A model generated the notes under the pieces. The model was not told where the DNA came from and searched no databases. It saw only the letters and a program-made list of their open reading frames with translations. Positions 6,669-14,956 of a DNA stretch of 43,159 nucleotides are shown in pieces. The stretch lies in the NCBI GenBank assembly GCA_944393415.1, contig CALYAD010000047.1:1-43159 (forward strand), written 5' to 3'. A program made the position numbers and the translations under genes. Origin of the DNA: an uncultured Clostridia bacterium. Its GTDB lineage: Bacteria; Bacillota; Clostridia; Oscillospirales; CAG-272. Numbering within the stretch: position 1 is the first letter of the stretch; each line of letters begins with the position of its first letter.

Positions 6669-8468
6669 ATGAAAAGACTGAAAAACAAACTATTATCAAT
6701 GGAGCCGAATACAGCTACCTATAAAGAAATGTACGAAGGTGAAATGACGGTGATTTTCTCATACGATCCCGATATACCACCTTCAATCGAATACGAACCC
6801 CTCTACTTTAATAACGGTATCGGGTTTTTGATTTCTTTAACACATAAATTGGCACAGGACAAACCGACGGTAACAATACAAATACCGATAGATATGCTCG
6901 GTATTACTGTGACAAGCGATACCGCCGCCGATTTTTGCCTGCGCGCTTTCAGACCATATATCGACGAGCTGAACAAGAATCTGTATAACCGCAGCCGTCC
7001 CGACAATGAAAACGGAAAGTATTATTTGTATACTCCGGGAGAGACAGTTGTAAAGCGCAACTCGGCGTTTTTTGCTATGTGTCAGCAAAAGGATTATGAA
7101 TACGGAAGCGGTTCTGTTGTCTATAGTATCCAGGACAGCAGCCGCGCTTTCCCTCCTAAAATGTGTCTTTGTATCATGCTGCAGGTTCAGCTTCCGAAAA
7201 AGAAGCTTCGCAAAGCAATTCAGATGCTATGCAGAGATTTGCCGGACACCGCATATAAGTTTGCCGCGGAGTTTGACTTTTGTAAGCTAAGCGAAGCGCT
7301 TGCGCTTGCCGAAAAGCAGGAACACATCCGCAGATGGTTGAAATCAAGCGATTACTGCGCCTTTATTGCAAACGGCAGCATTTTACCGCGCTCTAAGGGA
7401 ACAGAGCTGCCGCTGCCCGACGCGGTACCCTTCATGTCCGCTAAGGCGGACGAAATCGAGATTTGCGGTATACGCGGAATGGGGATAAAAAAAGGAGTTA
7501 CAGTAATTACCGGGGGAGGTTATTCAGGCAAATCAACGCTTTTGAACGCTATATCAGCGGGAATTTATAATCATATTATCGGAGACGGAAGGGAGCTTTG
7601 CATTACGGATGAAAGCGCGGTCACTATATCGGCAGAGGACGGGCGCAGTGTTAAGCATATAAATATTTCTCCGTTTATAAAATGGATTCCAGGCGGGAAT
7701 ACCGGGGATTTTTCAACCGAGCATGCATCGGGTTCCACCTCACAGGCGGCTAACATTATGGAGGCGGTGGATGGCGGCGCAAAGCTGCTGATGATTGATG
7801 AGGACAGAAGCGCGACAAACTTCATGATACGCGATAATATGATGAAAACGCTGATAGAAAAAGAGCCGATAACACCTTTTACCGACCGAGTGCGGGAGCT
7901 TTATAAACGCTGCGGTATATCCACTGTGCTTGTCATCGGGGGAAGCGGAGAATATCTTTCAGTAGCGGACAAAATTTATATGATGGAGGATTACAAAATT
8001 TACGATGTGAGCGAAAAATCAAAGAAGATCTGTGCCTCATACGGCGTTAAAAACGAAACTATACCGGACGCCGATTGGAAGCAGCAAAGGACTTTCTATT
8101 CAGAGGGCTTCAGCTCATATCCATCGGGCAGCGGGAGCGAACGGCTTTTGGTATCCGATATGGGCTTTATAATCATCGGAGATGAAAAAATCGATGTGCG
8201 CGGGCTGCACAATATTGTGTCCGACGCTCAGCTTGACACGCTCGGTTTTATGCTGCGTTATTTGTCTCTGACAAACAACGACCTGAAAATCGACATAAAG
8301 AAAAAAGTCAGCGAGCTGTACTCAAAAATTGAGGAGGAAGGTATTGATTTTCTTTACTCATCCTTTTTTACAACATGTCAAAGGTTTCTCGATCTTCCGC
8401 GCAGTCAGGAGCTGCTTGCCGTTATTAACCGGATGAAAAATGTAAATTTTGTTAAAGGAAACGGCTGA
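6669..8468 (+). CDS. Predicted ATPase of the ABC class (COG3044 / ABC_ATPase family)
   Basis: A 599-residue soluble ATPase of a conserved but functionally uncharacterised family. The P-loop GGGYSGKSTLLNAI lies at about residues 281-294; the family usually has GGGxHGKST, and here H is S. The Walker B-like block is LLMIDEDRSATNFMIRDNMM, with two acidic residues, followed by VLVIGGSGEYLSVADKIYMM. The N-terminal half is the family-specific region. ATG 6669 was chosen over a TTG at 6627 because GGAGGAG lies just upstream. Expression is probably controlled by the leader ORF and hairpins at 6396-6544. Nucleic-acid or ribosome-related roles have been suggested for relatives, but nothing here proves one. 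Confidence 0.85.
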   Translation: MKRLKNKLLSMEPNTATYKEMYEGEMTVIFSYDPDIPPSIEYEPLYFNNGIGFLISLTHKLAQDKPTVTIQIPIDMLGITVTSDTAADFCLRAFRPYIDELNKNLYNRSRPDNENGKYYLYTPGETVVKRNSAFFAMCQQKDYEYGSGSVVYSIQDSSRAFPPKMCLCIMLQVQLPKKKLRKAIQMLCRDLPDTAYKFAAEFDFCKLSEALALAEKQEHIRRWLKSSDYCAFIANGSILPRSKGTELPLPDAVPFMSAKADEIEICGIRGMGIKKGVTVITGGGYSGKSTLLNAISAGIYNHIIGDGRELCITDESAVTISAEDGRSVKHINISPFIKWIPGGNTGDFSTEHASGSTSQAANIMEAVDGGAKLLMIDEDRSATNFMIRDNMMKTLIEKEPITPFTDRVRELYKRCGISTVLVIGGSGEYLSVADKIYMMEDYKIYDVSEKSKKICASYGVKNETIPDADWKQQRTFYSEGFSSYPSGSGSERLLVSDMGFIIIGDEKIDVRGLHNIVSDAQLDTLGFMLRYLSLTNNDLKIDIKKKVSELYSKIEEEGIDFLYSSFFTTCQRFLDLPRSQELLAVINRMKNVNFVKGNG

Positions 8469-8503
8469 AAAATTTAAGGTGATAAGCTTAATTGTCTGAG
8501 TAT

Positions 8504-8540
8504 AATTCAAAACCACCGGTTAAACCGGTGGTTTTGAATT
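8504..8540. terminator. Bidirectional terminator, 17-bp perfect stem
   Basis: 8504-8520 is perfectly complementary to 8524-8540 with loop TAA. It sits between the convergent ATPase and fruK genes, 9 nt from the fruK stop. Confidence 0.85.
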
Positions 8541-8548
8541 ATTTATTT

Positions 8549-9490
8549 TCAGGCGACCGTGACCGGAAGGCTGGACAGCGTTACCTTCTCATACATATCG
8601 CGGAAGAGATCAAGAGTACATAATTCTGTCGATGGAAGAGACACGCTTCCGGCGGCTATGGCGGAAGCTATATGAAGCGTTTCCTTGGGAGTTTTTCCTT
8701 CATGGACACCGATAGAAAATCCTGCTACCATGGAATCGCCGGCTCCTACGGTGCCTTTTACGGCGTTTATACGGTTGACCGCCTTCAGGCAAACGCCGTC
8801 ACGCAAATATATAGCGCCCTCCTTTCCCATTGAAACGCACACGGAACCTATTCCGGAGCGTATCAGCTTTTCGGCGCACTCAATTGCCTGTCCCATGGTT
8901 TTTATTTCAGTTTCCATTAGCTTAGATAGCTCATCGCGGTTTGGTTTTATAAGGTCGGGCTTTGCTTCAAGTCCAAGCCTCATCAGGTCGCCGTCCGCGT
9001 CAAGAATCGTGTAAACTCCTTTTTTCTTTGCCATTATTATGACGTCTCTGTAAAATCCTGTGGGTATGCCGGGAGGTGTGCTTCCGCTTATGACAAGGAC
9101 GTCTCCCTTGTTTATGCTGTCGGTTATCAAAGCGAACATTTTTTCGGCGTCAGCGGAGCTGATCGGATGTCCTTTTTCATTATATTCAGTCGTTACTGAG
9201 GTCGAACGGTCATAGATTTTGACGTTTGTCCGGATCTCGCCGGGTACATTAATTGCTTTGCATTGGATACCGTTTCCGGTAAGGAAAGCTTCAGCGGAGA
9301 TGCCTTCCGTGTATTCGTATATTATGGCGCATACCTTATAACCTAAATTGTTTATCGCAACGGCGGTGTTTATACCTTTTCCGCATACGCTTTTATCAAA
9401 GCTGAGCACTCTGTTCGTGCCCCCGACTACTGCTTTTTCAACATTTAAGGTTTTATCCACGCAGGGATTAAGTGTCACTGTATATATCAT
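8549..9490 (-). CDS. fruK: 1-phosphofructokinase / tagatose-6-phosphate kinase family
   Basis: ATP-dependent phosphorylation of a sugar phosphate, most likely fructose-1-phosphate to fructose-1,6-bisphosphate. The 313-residue protein begins MIYTVTLNPCVDKTLNV, typical of the LacC/FruK branch of PfkB. It has the first family signature in CGKGINTAVAINNLG, and ends with TVGAGDSMVAGF at about residues 247-258 (catalytic Asp about 252). The ATG has AAAGGAA upstream. There is no adjacent fruA permease or DeoR-type regulator, which is unusual for fruK, so LacC-type activity remains possible. A catabolite-repression-like site lies in the leader (9587-9600). Confidence 0.85.
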   Translation of the reverse strand: MIYTVTLNPCVDKTLNVEKAVVGGTNRVLSFDKSVCGKGINTAVAINNLGYKVCAIIYEYTEGISAEAFLTGNGIQCKAINVPGEIRTNVKIYDRSTSVTTEYNEKGHPISSADAEKMFALITDSINKGDVLVISGSTPPGIPTGFYRDVIIMAKKKGVYTILDADGDLMRLGLEAKPDLIKPNRDELSKLMETEIKTMGQAIECAEKLIRSGIGSVCVSMGKEGAIYLRDGVCLKAVNRINAVKGTVGAGDSMVAGFSIGVHEGKTPKETLHIASAIAAGSVSLPSTELCTLDLFRDMYEKVTLSSLPVTVA

Positions 9491-9586
9491 TTTTATAATT
9501 CCTTTCTTACGCCGGGTAGGCGATTAATAAAAAAAGCTTTTTTTGTTATTCCCGATCGTAATATTTCAACTGATGTTAATATGCGC

Positions 9587-9600
9587 TGAAAACGCTTCTA
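9587..9600. promoter_or_regulatory. Possible CcpA (cre) operator
   Basis: TGAAAACGCTTCTA matches the cre consensus TGWAARCGYTWNCW with one mismatch. It lies between the proposed promoter (9629-9655) and the fruK start, where CcpA could block elongation. Confidence 0.4.
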
Positions 9601-9628
9601 ATATGTAAGAACGGGTCAATAGCAACAG

Positions 9629-9655
9629 TTTATATTATTTTATTGATTTTGTCAA
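9629..9655 (-). promoter_or_regulatory. Probable fruK promoter
   Basis: Minus-strand TTGACA (9655-9650) with TATAAA (9634-9629) at 15-nt spacing, or an overlapping TAAACT at 17. The resulting leader of about 130 nt contains the cre-like site. Confidence 0.5.
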
Positions 9656-9659
9656 GTAT

Positions 9660-9682
9660 AAAAAGGCAGCTTTAGCTGCCTT
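9660..9682 (-). terminator. murA terminator
   Basis: AAGGCAGCT/AGCTGCCTT form a 9-bp stem (9663-9682) followed on the minus strand by five T. It lies about 120 nt beyond the murA stop; the gap between holds nothing recognisable. Confidence 0.75.
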
Positions 9683-9799
9683 AAAGTGTAGATATCGTCT
9701 GAACGCTGATTTGATCCCTCATACTCAAATCTTTAAGAAAAATTTTTGTGAAGTTTCTGACGGCTTCCGATAAGCTCTTGACATAAGCGTCGTCTTCTG

Positions 9800-11053
9800 T
9801 TATTCCCGTTCTGTGATTTCAGCGCCCAAAGCTCTTAGTTTTCCGACAAATTCGGAGTACCCGCGCTCTATATAAACGGTATCGTTTATTACGGATTTTC
9901 CGTGTGCGCACAGAGCCGCGCCTACCAGTGCCGCGCCGCCGCGAAGGTCGGTTGCCCGGACCTCGCCTCCCGTAAACGAGGTGTTTCCGTATATAGTCAG
10001 CCTGCAGCCTGATTCTGTGGCGGTAAGACCCAGAGCCCGTAAAGGCTCAAGATAATGGAAGCGGTTTTTGAATACCGTTTCACAGATAGTACTTATCCCG
10101 TTTGCCGAGGCCATCAGTACCGCGGTCTGTGGATGAAGGTCTGTCGGAAATCCCGGATACGGAGCTGTATGGACGCAGGCAGGTGAAAGAGACGACGAAG
10201 TAACTTTGACGCTGTTTTCTTTTGTTATGAGCTTCGCTCCCATTTGATCGATCACATTGAGAAATGATGAAAGCTGGTTTACGGGAGCGTTCAGACAGGT
10301 TATATCACCTCCTGTCAAAAGCGAGTATGTAATAAAAGTACCGGCCTCGATCATATCGGGACATACTGTAAAATCACAGCCGTGAAGCTTGCTGACCCCG
10401 TGAACAATAATAGTATCGCTGCCTGCCCCGCGAATATCTGCGCCGCAGAGATTAAGATAGTCCGCGACATCGCGGATATGCGGCTCTCTGGCCGCCCCTT
10501 TAATGACGGTCGTACCGGCGGCTTTGGCCGCGGCTATCATAGAGTTGATCGTTGCGCCGACTGTTTTTATCGGAAATACTATTTCTCCTCCACGTAAAGA
10601 ATGCGGCGCCGATAATGTCTGACCGCTCTCCGTGGTCAGACAGACCGCTCCGAGAGCTTCCATTGCGAGTATGTGCAGATCAAGCGGACGGGAGCCGAAA
10701 TCGCAGCCTCCGCTGATAATGCTTTCACATTTTCCGAAACGGGAGAGCATAGCGCCTATGAGATAGGAGGAGGCTCGCATTTTCCGCGTTAGCTCAACCG
10801 GTATCTTACCGTCGCCTATCCCGGAGGTATTTATTTTCAGAACGTTTTTATCGATTTTTTCCACTGTACATCCAAGACTGCAAAGTATGGCGATACAGTC
10901 GTTTACGTCGCTTATATCCGGGATATCGCGCAGTATCGTGATTCCGTCTGTGATCAGCGACGCTATGAGCACAGCGACAGAAGAGTTTTTGGAGCCTTGT
11001 ACGGTGACGCTTCCCTTGAGCGCGGCTCCGCCGTTTATTATGTAGCTTCCCAC
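9800..11053 (-). CDS. murA: UDP-N-acetylglucosamine 1-carboxyvinyltransferase (MurA), GTG start
   Basis: Transfers enolpyruvate from PEP to UDP-GlcNAc, the first committed step of peptidoglycan synthesis. At 417 residues it is full length. Key residues align by position with E. coli MurA: Lys22-Asn23 in GSKNSS, the fosfomycin-target Cys at 117 in SGGCDFGSRPLDLH, Asp305 in GFPTDLH, Arg371 in DLRGGAAL and Arg397 in YIERGYSEF. Some motifs are unusual: GSKN for GAKN and DFGSRPLD for IGARPVD. This may be the second (MurA2-type) copy common in Firmicutes. The GTG start at 11053 has GAAAGGAT 7 nt upstream. The gene is monocistronic. Confidence 0.93.
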   Translation of the reverse strand: MGSYIINGGAALKGSVTVQGSKNSSVAVLIASLITDGITILRDIPDISDVNDCIAILCSLGCTVEKIDKNVLKINTSGIGDGKIPVELTRKMRASSYLIGAMLSRFGKCESIISGGCDFGSRPLDLHILAMEALGAVCLTTESGQTLSAPHSLRGGEIVFPIKTVGATINSMIAAAKAAGTTVIKGAAREPHIRDVADYLNLCGADIRGAGSDTIIVHGVSKLHGCDFTVCPDMIEAGTFITYSLLTGGDITCLNAPVNQLSSFLNVIDQMGAKLITKENSVKVTSSSLSPACVHTAPYPGFPTDLHPQTAVLMASANGISTICETVFKNRFHYLEPLRALGLTATESGCRLTIYGNTSFTGGEVRATDLRGGAALVGAALCAHGKSVINDTVYIERGYSEFVGKLRALGAEITERE

Positions 11054-11291
11054 ATATCTATCCTTTCATACCGTTTTGTCCGGCTGTACCGCTTATATAA
11101 CGCGGCTTATTATGTACTTGGAATCAGTCGGGAACCGCTTGGGCGGGAGGCTTCGGAGCTCATGCCCTTAATTACCTGAGCGATTGCCGATGCTTTGATG
11201 CCAACGGCTCGTTTTATATCTGAATTATAAAACGTCCTGCTGATATCATGATATGCCGGCAAAGGATTTTTGCTATTGGAAGCTAAGGAAA

Positions 11292-11344
11292 AGAAAAAAC
11301 GCCCTGTCGCGTTTCGGTGTGAAAAGTGAAACGGATAAGGCGTT
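11292..11344 (-). terminator. Terminator of the YugP-like gene
   Basis: On the minus strand AACGCC (11344-11339) pairs with GGCGTT (11303-11298), with an inner GTTTC/GAAAC stem, followed by a T-run. It lies just beyond the stop at 11355. The rest of 11054-11291 shows no gene. Confidence 0.65.
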
Positions 11345-11354
11345 CAGGAAAATT

Positions 11355-12062
11355 TTAATCTCGGTGATTTCGTCCGAGAATCAAAAACAGTCGAAGAATC
11401 TGAGTAAGCGATACCGCGAGGGCGGCGACATAAGTCAGAGCGGCGGCGTTAAGGACCTTCCTTGCGGACTGCTGCTCGGTTTCATTTAAGATACCGCAGG
11501 TCTCGATTGCCTCCATTGCGCGGTTGCTGGCGTTGTATTCTGTAGGAAGCGTTACAAGCTGGAACAGAGCCGTGAAGGAGAAAAGCGCAAGTCCGATATA
11601 AGCCACTATAACAAGTGATTCGGAAAAATATGAAAACAAGAGTCCGATCAAAAAGAGCCAAAGACCTAACTGAGAACCGATATTTGTGATCGGGATTATA
11701 GCCTGACGTATTTTTATTGGAAGATACCCCTCGGCATACTGGAGCGCGTGTCCCGCCTCATGGCAGGCGACGCCGATAGCGGCTGTAGAGCCGGAATCGT
11801 AAACGGAGTCTGAGAGGCGGATAACGTTGTGTTTAGGATCGTAGTGATCGGTAAGATTACCGCGGACTCTCTCTATCGCGACATTCTGCAGACCGTTGGA
11901 GTCCAGCACGGCGCGAGCGGCCATAGCTGCGGTGTAGCCTCTCATATTATACTGTCTGCTGTATTTGTTGAATGTTGAATTGACCCTTGCGCTTGCCCAG
12001 ATTGAAAAGATCAGAGCGGGCAGGATTATGATGTAGGTAGGGTCAAAATAGAAAAAAGGTAT
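11355..12062 (-). CDS. YugP-type membrane zinc metallopeptidase (Zn_peptidase_2), apparent AUA start
   Basis: A 235-residue integral membrane protein. The N-terminal TM segment reads PFFYFDPTYIIILPALIFS, followed by ARVNSTFNKYSRQYNMRGYTAA, the conserved family linker. CHEAGHALQYAEG gives HExxH at about residues 101-105. Three more hydrophobic stretches lie after residue 120. The longest frame with a normal start begins at 11945 (MRGYT) and loses the first 39 family residues. In-frame sequence continues upstream without a stop, and GAAAGGA is placed exactly 9 nt before an ATA at 12062. There is no ATG, GTG or TTG in the right place. I therefore extend to 12062; an ATG-to-ATA change, CTG initiation or a sequencing error are the alternatives. 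Role in cells is unknown. Confidence 0.75.
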   Translation of the reverse strand: MPFFYFDPTYIIILPALIFSIWASARVNSTFNKYSRQYNMRGYTAAMAARAVLDSNGLQNVAIERVRGNLTDHYDPKHNVIRLSDSVYDSGSTAAIGVACHEAGHALQYAEGYLPIKIRQAIIPITNIGSQLGLWLFLIGLLFSYFSESLVIVAYIGLALFSFTALFQLVTLPTEYNASNRAMEAIETCGILNETEQQSARKVLNAAALTYVAALAVSLTQILRLFLILGRNHRD

Positions 12063-12167
12063 TTTTATCAGTCCTTTCGTAACTAAAATTAAAAGTATTT
12101 TGTAATATTATTATTTCTCGGAACTCTGTTTTATGCGCTTTATTTTACAATTGTTTTTGACAATTTC

Positions 12168-12195
12168 ATTGTATCATAAAATAATGTAAAATCAA
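12168..12195 (-). promoter_or_regulatory. Probable promoter of the YugP-like gene
   Basis: Minus-strand TTGATT (12195-12190), 16-nt spacer, TACAAT (12173-12168). The start near 12161 gives a ~100-nt leader before the proposed AUA. Confidence 0.5.
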
Positions 12196-12318
12196 TAAAT
12201 AAATCCAAAATTAATTGTGAAACGATTAAAATTGGAGATTTTATGCATTAAATTTCACAAAATTATTTATTCATAAAATAAAAAATTTGTAATCTTATTA
12301 GAAATTGTCATTTTGGTG

Positions 12319-12347
12319 TTGAAATTTGTTGAAAATTATGCTATATT
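12319..12347 (+). promoter_or_regulatory. Promoter of the sigma-factor operon
   Basis: TTGAAA (12319-12324), 17-nt spacer, TATATT (12342-12347), 29 nt before the sigma-factor ATG. The 310-bp divergent region to the left is very AT-rich and carries only the two promoters. Confidence 0.65.
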
Positions 12348-12375
12348 GGAATAAATTTTTATAGGAGGGAAACTC

Positions 12376-12966
12376 ATGTTAGAGTTCATTCAATCAATAG
12401 CAGACGAAAATAGACGTAATATGATCAATGAAATGTGCACATTGTATTACAATCGAATGCTGACTTACGCGAAAACAATTTTAAAAAGCACTCACGACGC
12501 TGAAGACGCGGTTCAGGACGCGTTTCTCAAGATTGTGGAAAATCAGGACTTGATAATAAAAGATGTTCGCAGCAGCAGTACTGCGAGTTTGGTATTTATA
12601 ATATGCAGAAACTCGTCGTTGAATTTGTATAACAAAATTCGCCACAGAAACAAAGTATTCACGTCACTTGACGCCCCTGATGTAATGGAGGGTCTGGAGC
12701 CCTATACGGAACAGGACGACTCGTTGACCGAACTTATCAAGAACGAAGACAGAAAGTTTATAGCCAGAGTAATTGGTATGCTTGAGCAAAAATATCATGA
12801 CGTTCTGATGCTTAGCGCAATTTATAATATGCCGTATGCAAAAATCGGTAATATAGTCGACGCCAGTGAGTCTGTTGTCAGAAACAGAATACACCGAGGA
12901 AAAATAAAACTGAGAAAGCTATTGGATGAGGAAAAGAAAAAAGAGGAGGGGAAAGTAAATGGATAA
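12376..12966 (+). CDS. ECF-like sigma-70 family RNA polymerase sigma factor
   Basis: Directs RNA polymerase to an alternative promoter set. The 196-residue protein has sigma region 2 at about residues 20-85; the stretch STHDAEDAVQDAFLKI is the classic core-binding segment. Region 4 lies at about 140-185 (LEQKYHDVLMLSAIYNMPYAKIGNIVDASESVVRNRIHRGK, a helix-turn-helix). The ATG follows GGAGGG. Its stop overlaps the start of the next gene by 8 nt, the usual arrangement for sigma and anti-sigma pairs. A GTGAAAC sequence upstream (12217-12223) recurs before the secreted-protein gene. The signal sensed is unknown. Confidence 0.85.
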   Translation: MLEFIQSIADENRRNMINEMCTLYYNRMLTYAKTILKSTHDAEDAVQDAFLKIVENQDLIIKDVRSSSTASLVFIICRNSSLNLYNKIRHRNKVFTSLDAPDVMEGLEPYTEQDDSLTELIKNEDRKFIARVIGMLEQKYHDVLMLSAIYNMPYAKIGNIVDASESVVRNRIHRGKIKLRKLLDEEKKKEEGKVNG

Positions 12967-13798
12967 GCTTGATATATTAATATGCTTAGCCGCGCAGGAG
13001 TGTATCGAGCGCGAGGCTAATGAATTCATGAGTTTAGAAGTAACGGAAGACGCGTTAACCGAGCGTAAAATCAGGAAGATAGAGAAAAAATGCAGACAGG
13101 CAGAAAAAGGCTATACAAGATTCCATGCGCTTAAGGTTGCCTGCGTCGCGTGTTTGGTTGTGATTTCCCTGATGTTTACTGCTTGTATGTCTATCAAAGA
13201 AGTACGGACCGCGATCTGGAATGTTATCGTAGATTATTACGAAGATCATATAGCGGTCAATTTCGGTACGGACGACGGTAAACCGGATACTGATCCTTCC
13301 GGTTCCCAAAACGGGCCGGCCGGCGATACGTCAGATAACAATAACGGCAATCAGCCTGTTGTTGACGACGGGAAAGACGACGAAGATAACAAACCGGCTG
13401 ATGAAAAGCCGACGGATGAGACGCCGACTGTTGAAATACCGGAAACTATAGAGCAGAAAGCCTATTTGTCATTCCTTCCGGAAGGGTATAGTTCGGAAAT
13501 TATGTACCAAACTGATAAACAAATACTTATTGCTGTAAACAATAAATCCGAACTTAAGTTTTATTTTAATCAGTCGACTATAGTATCAACTGACAATATT
13601 TTCGTCGATTATGAAGAAAATGATACAGTTACAGAATTAACTGTAAATGGTTATTATGCATTATTAGTTGAATATGCAGATGAACCGGGAGTTTTTGTAA
13701 TTGTATGGAGAGACGATAAATATGAATATTCGCTTCAAGGCAATTTTGATTCTGAACAACAGGCTCTTCAAATAGCAGAAGCGGTAAGGCTTGAATAG
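12959..13798 (+). CDS. Membrane-anchored partner of the sigma factor, DUF4367-type C-terminal domain (probable anti-sigma factor)
   Basis: A 279-residue single-pass protein. The cytosolic N-terminus (about 1-55) is charged and helical. One TM segment lies at about 58-78 (LKVACVACLVVISLMFTAC). An acidic, Asp/Pro/Asn-rich linker follows at about 105-160, then a folded extracytoplasmic domain beginning PETIEQKAYLSFLPEGYSS, which matches DUF4367. This layout and the 8-nt overlap with the sigma gene point to an anti-sigma or signal-receiving role. No zinc-type anti-sigma motif is obvious, so inhibition of the sigma factor is inferred from position only. Confidence 0.7.
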   Translation: MDKLDILICLAAQECIEREANEFMSLEVTEDALTERKIRKIEKKCRQAEKGYTRFHALKVACVACLVVISLMFTACMSIKEVRTAIWNVIVDYYEDHIAVNFGTDDGKPDTDPSGSQNGPAGDTSDNNNGNQPVVDDGKDDEDNKPADEKPTDETPTVEIPETIEQKAYLSFLPEGYSSEIMYQTDKQILIAVNNKSELKFYFNQSTIVSTDNIFVDYEENDTVTELTVNGYYALLVEYADEPGVFVIVWRDDKYEYSLQGNFDSEQQALQIAEAVRLE

Positions 13799-13849
13799 TA
13801 AAGCGAATCGTAATAACAAAAAAATTACCGATCCTGAAATCGGCGGATT

Positions 13850-13886
13850 GACCGGAAAACCCAGATATTGTAAGGGCTTTCCGGTC
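13850..13886 (+). terminator. Hairpin after the sigma/anti-sigma genes
   Basis: GACCGGAAA (13850-13858) pairs with TTTCCGGTC (13878-13886), extended by CCC/GGG around an 11-nt loop. The following bases are T-rich but interrupted, so termination may be partial. Confidence 0.55.
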
Positions 13887-14002
13887 ATATTTATTTCCCG
13901 AGGGCGCCGGTTCATAAAGTGTTAACAAAATTATTTTCCCGAAAAGTGAAACTTTTGACGCAGAAATTTGTTTTATTATTACAGAGAGGCGGAAAGGAGG
14001 AA

Positions 14003-14410
14003 ATGAATTTGAAAAAGACTTTATCTCTGTTGTTAGTAATGCTTAGTCTGCTTTCTGTATTCGCGGTAGGCGTCAGCGCAAGCGATATCGGAATTCAGCC
14101 GCTATGGGATAACACGAGAATAATAAGCTGCAGAGTCTATGTTGATACTGATGGATACGGATATGCCGAATCGGATGTTTTCGGACATTTTTCATCAAAC
14201 AAAATAGAGGTAGATGTTATTGTGTATGAGAAAAACGGATCCGATTGGGTATACGTCGGAGAAGATCATGTAACGTCTAATACAAATTTTTGCTTTACCA
14301 GTTATCAATTCGATGTATCTGACGGCGCGGTATACAAAGCCGATTTTACATTCACAGTTACTAAAGACGGCGTAGACGAAGTAATTGAAAAGACCTGTTA
14401 TTCTGAGTAA
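14003..14410 (+). CDS. Small secreted protein, target candidate of the adjacent sigma factor
   Basis: About 135 residues with a clear Sec signal peptide (NLKKTLSLLLVMLSLLSVF...VSA|SD). A ~110-residue mature domain follows, with alternating hydrophobic and polar residues suggesting a beta-sandwich (IISCRVYVDTDGYGYAESDV, and later VYKADFTFTVTKDG). I recall similar GIQPLW..T-type secreted proteins next to sigma factors in gut Clostridia but cannot name the family with certainty. AAAGGAGG lies only 2 nt before ATG 14003 but 8 nt before TTG 14009, so initiation at the TTG (MKKTLSLL) is at least as likely. An open frame from 13919 lacks a ribosome site. GTGAAAC upstream matches the sequence before the sigma gene. 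Confidence 0.7.
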   Translation: MNLKKTLSLLLVMLSLLSVFAVGVSASDIGIQPLWDNTRIISCRVYVDTDGYGYAESDVFGHFSSNKIEVDVIVYEKNGSDWVYVGEDHVTSNTNFCFTSYQFDVSDGAVYKADFTFTVTKDGVDEVIEKTCYSE

Positions 14411-14423
14411 CATCAACAACAGT

Positions 14424-14495
14424 TTGAGATGCGGATATAAAATAAGAATACACTATAAGCTCTCGATTCAATAAAAATATCCGTATTTCAAACAC
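14424..14495. repeat. Long imperfect inverted repeat
   Basis: GTTTGAGATGCGGATAT (14424-14440) is complementary to 14479-14495 with two mismatches, around a 38-nt AT-rich loop. Two smaller hairpins follow (CTCTC..GAGAG near 14500 and GCCGAAT..ATTCGGC near 14521-14536), before the next gene. It could act as a terminator for the secreted-protein gene. Confidence 0.5.
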
Positions 14496-14555
14496 GCTCT
14501 CATAAGAGAGAAAAATACAGCCGAATTTATTCGGCAGCCCGAAAAGGAAAACAAT

Positions 14556-14840
14556 ATGAAAAAAATTAAATCAAGAAATCCGGACAGACCGGTAGGAGGA
14601 AAGAAAATGACATTGGAATACAGAGTTATATCAGACATATTTACTGATGAGGACGGAACTAATCACAGAGTTTACGGTATATCGGTGTATAAGAAAACAA
14701 AGGAAAATGAAACGCTTATAAAAGAAATACCCGATATTTTCACTGATTTTAAGCGTGCTGAGGCGTTGGCGGCGCAATGTGCGTTTCTGCATGTGCTTCC
14801 GGATAAGATGTATGATGTGATAGAAATAGCGTTAGGTTAA
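14556..14840 (+). CDS. DUF6514-like small protein
   Basis: Up to 94 residues with no TM segment. The core (LEYRVISDIFTDEDGTNHRVYG, then IFTDFKRAEALAAQC and a VIEIALG end) resembles a small clostridial family I believe is DUF6514; the function is unknown. Two starts are possible: ATG 14556 with AAAGGA, or ATG 14607 with a stronger AGGAGG 7 nt upstream. The latter removes a basic 17-residue N-terminus. A hairpin in the upstream leader and an ATTAAGCT/AGCTTAAT stem (14854-14892) downstream suggest its own transcript. Confidence 0.65.
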   Translation: MKKIKSRNPDRPVGGKKMTLEYRVISDIFTDEDGTNHRVYGISVYKKTKENETLIKEIPDIFTDFKRAEALAAQCAFLHVLPDKMYDVIEIALG

Positions 14841-14853
14841 GGCAGTCGCCGCC

Positions 14854-14892
14854 ATTAAGCTCTGACTGATCCCGTTGGAGTTTTAGCTTAAT
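14854..14892 (+). terminator. Possible terminator after the DUF6514-like gene
   Basis: ATTAAGCT (14854-14861) pairs with AGCTTAAT (14885-14892) around a 23-nt loop. A second perfect stem, ATCCGGCG/CGCCGGAT (14928-14950), precedes the convergent radical SAM gene end. Neither has a strong T-run. Confidence 0.4.
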
Positions 14893-14956
14893 ATAATCAG
14901 TATTTCTTTTGGATAAGGAGAAGACGGATCCGGCGGTTTAAGCGCCGGATAATAAA

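Noticed and set aside
12959..13798. Zinc-binding anti-sigma (ZAS) motif in the sigma partner
   Set aside because: The N-terminus has Cys residues but no HxxxCxxC motif, so anti-sigma activity was left as an inference from gene position.
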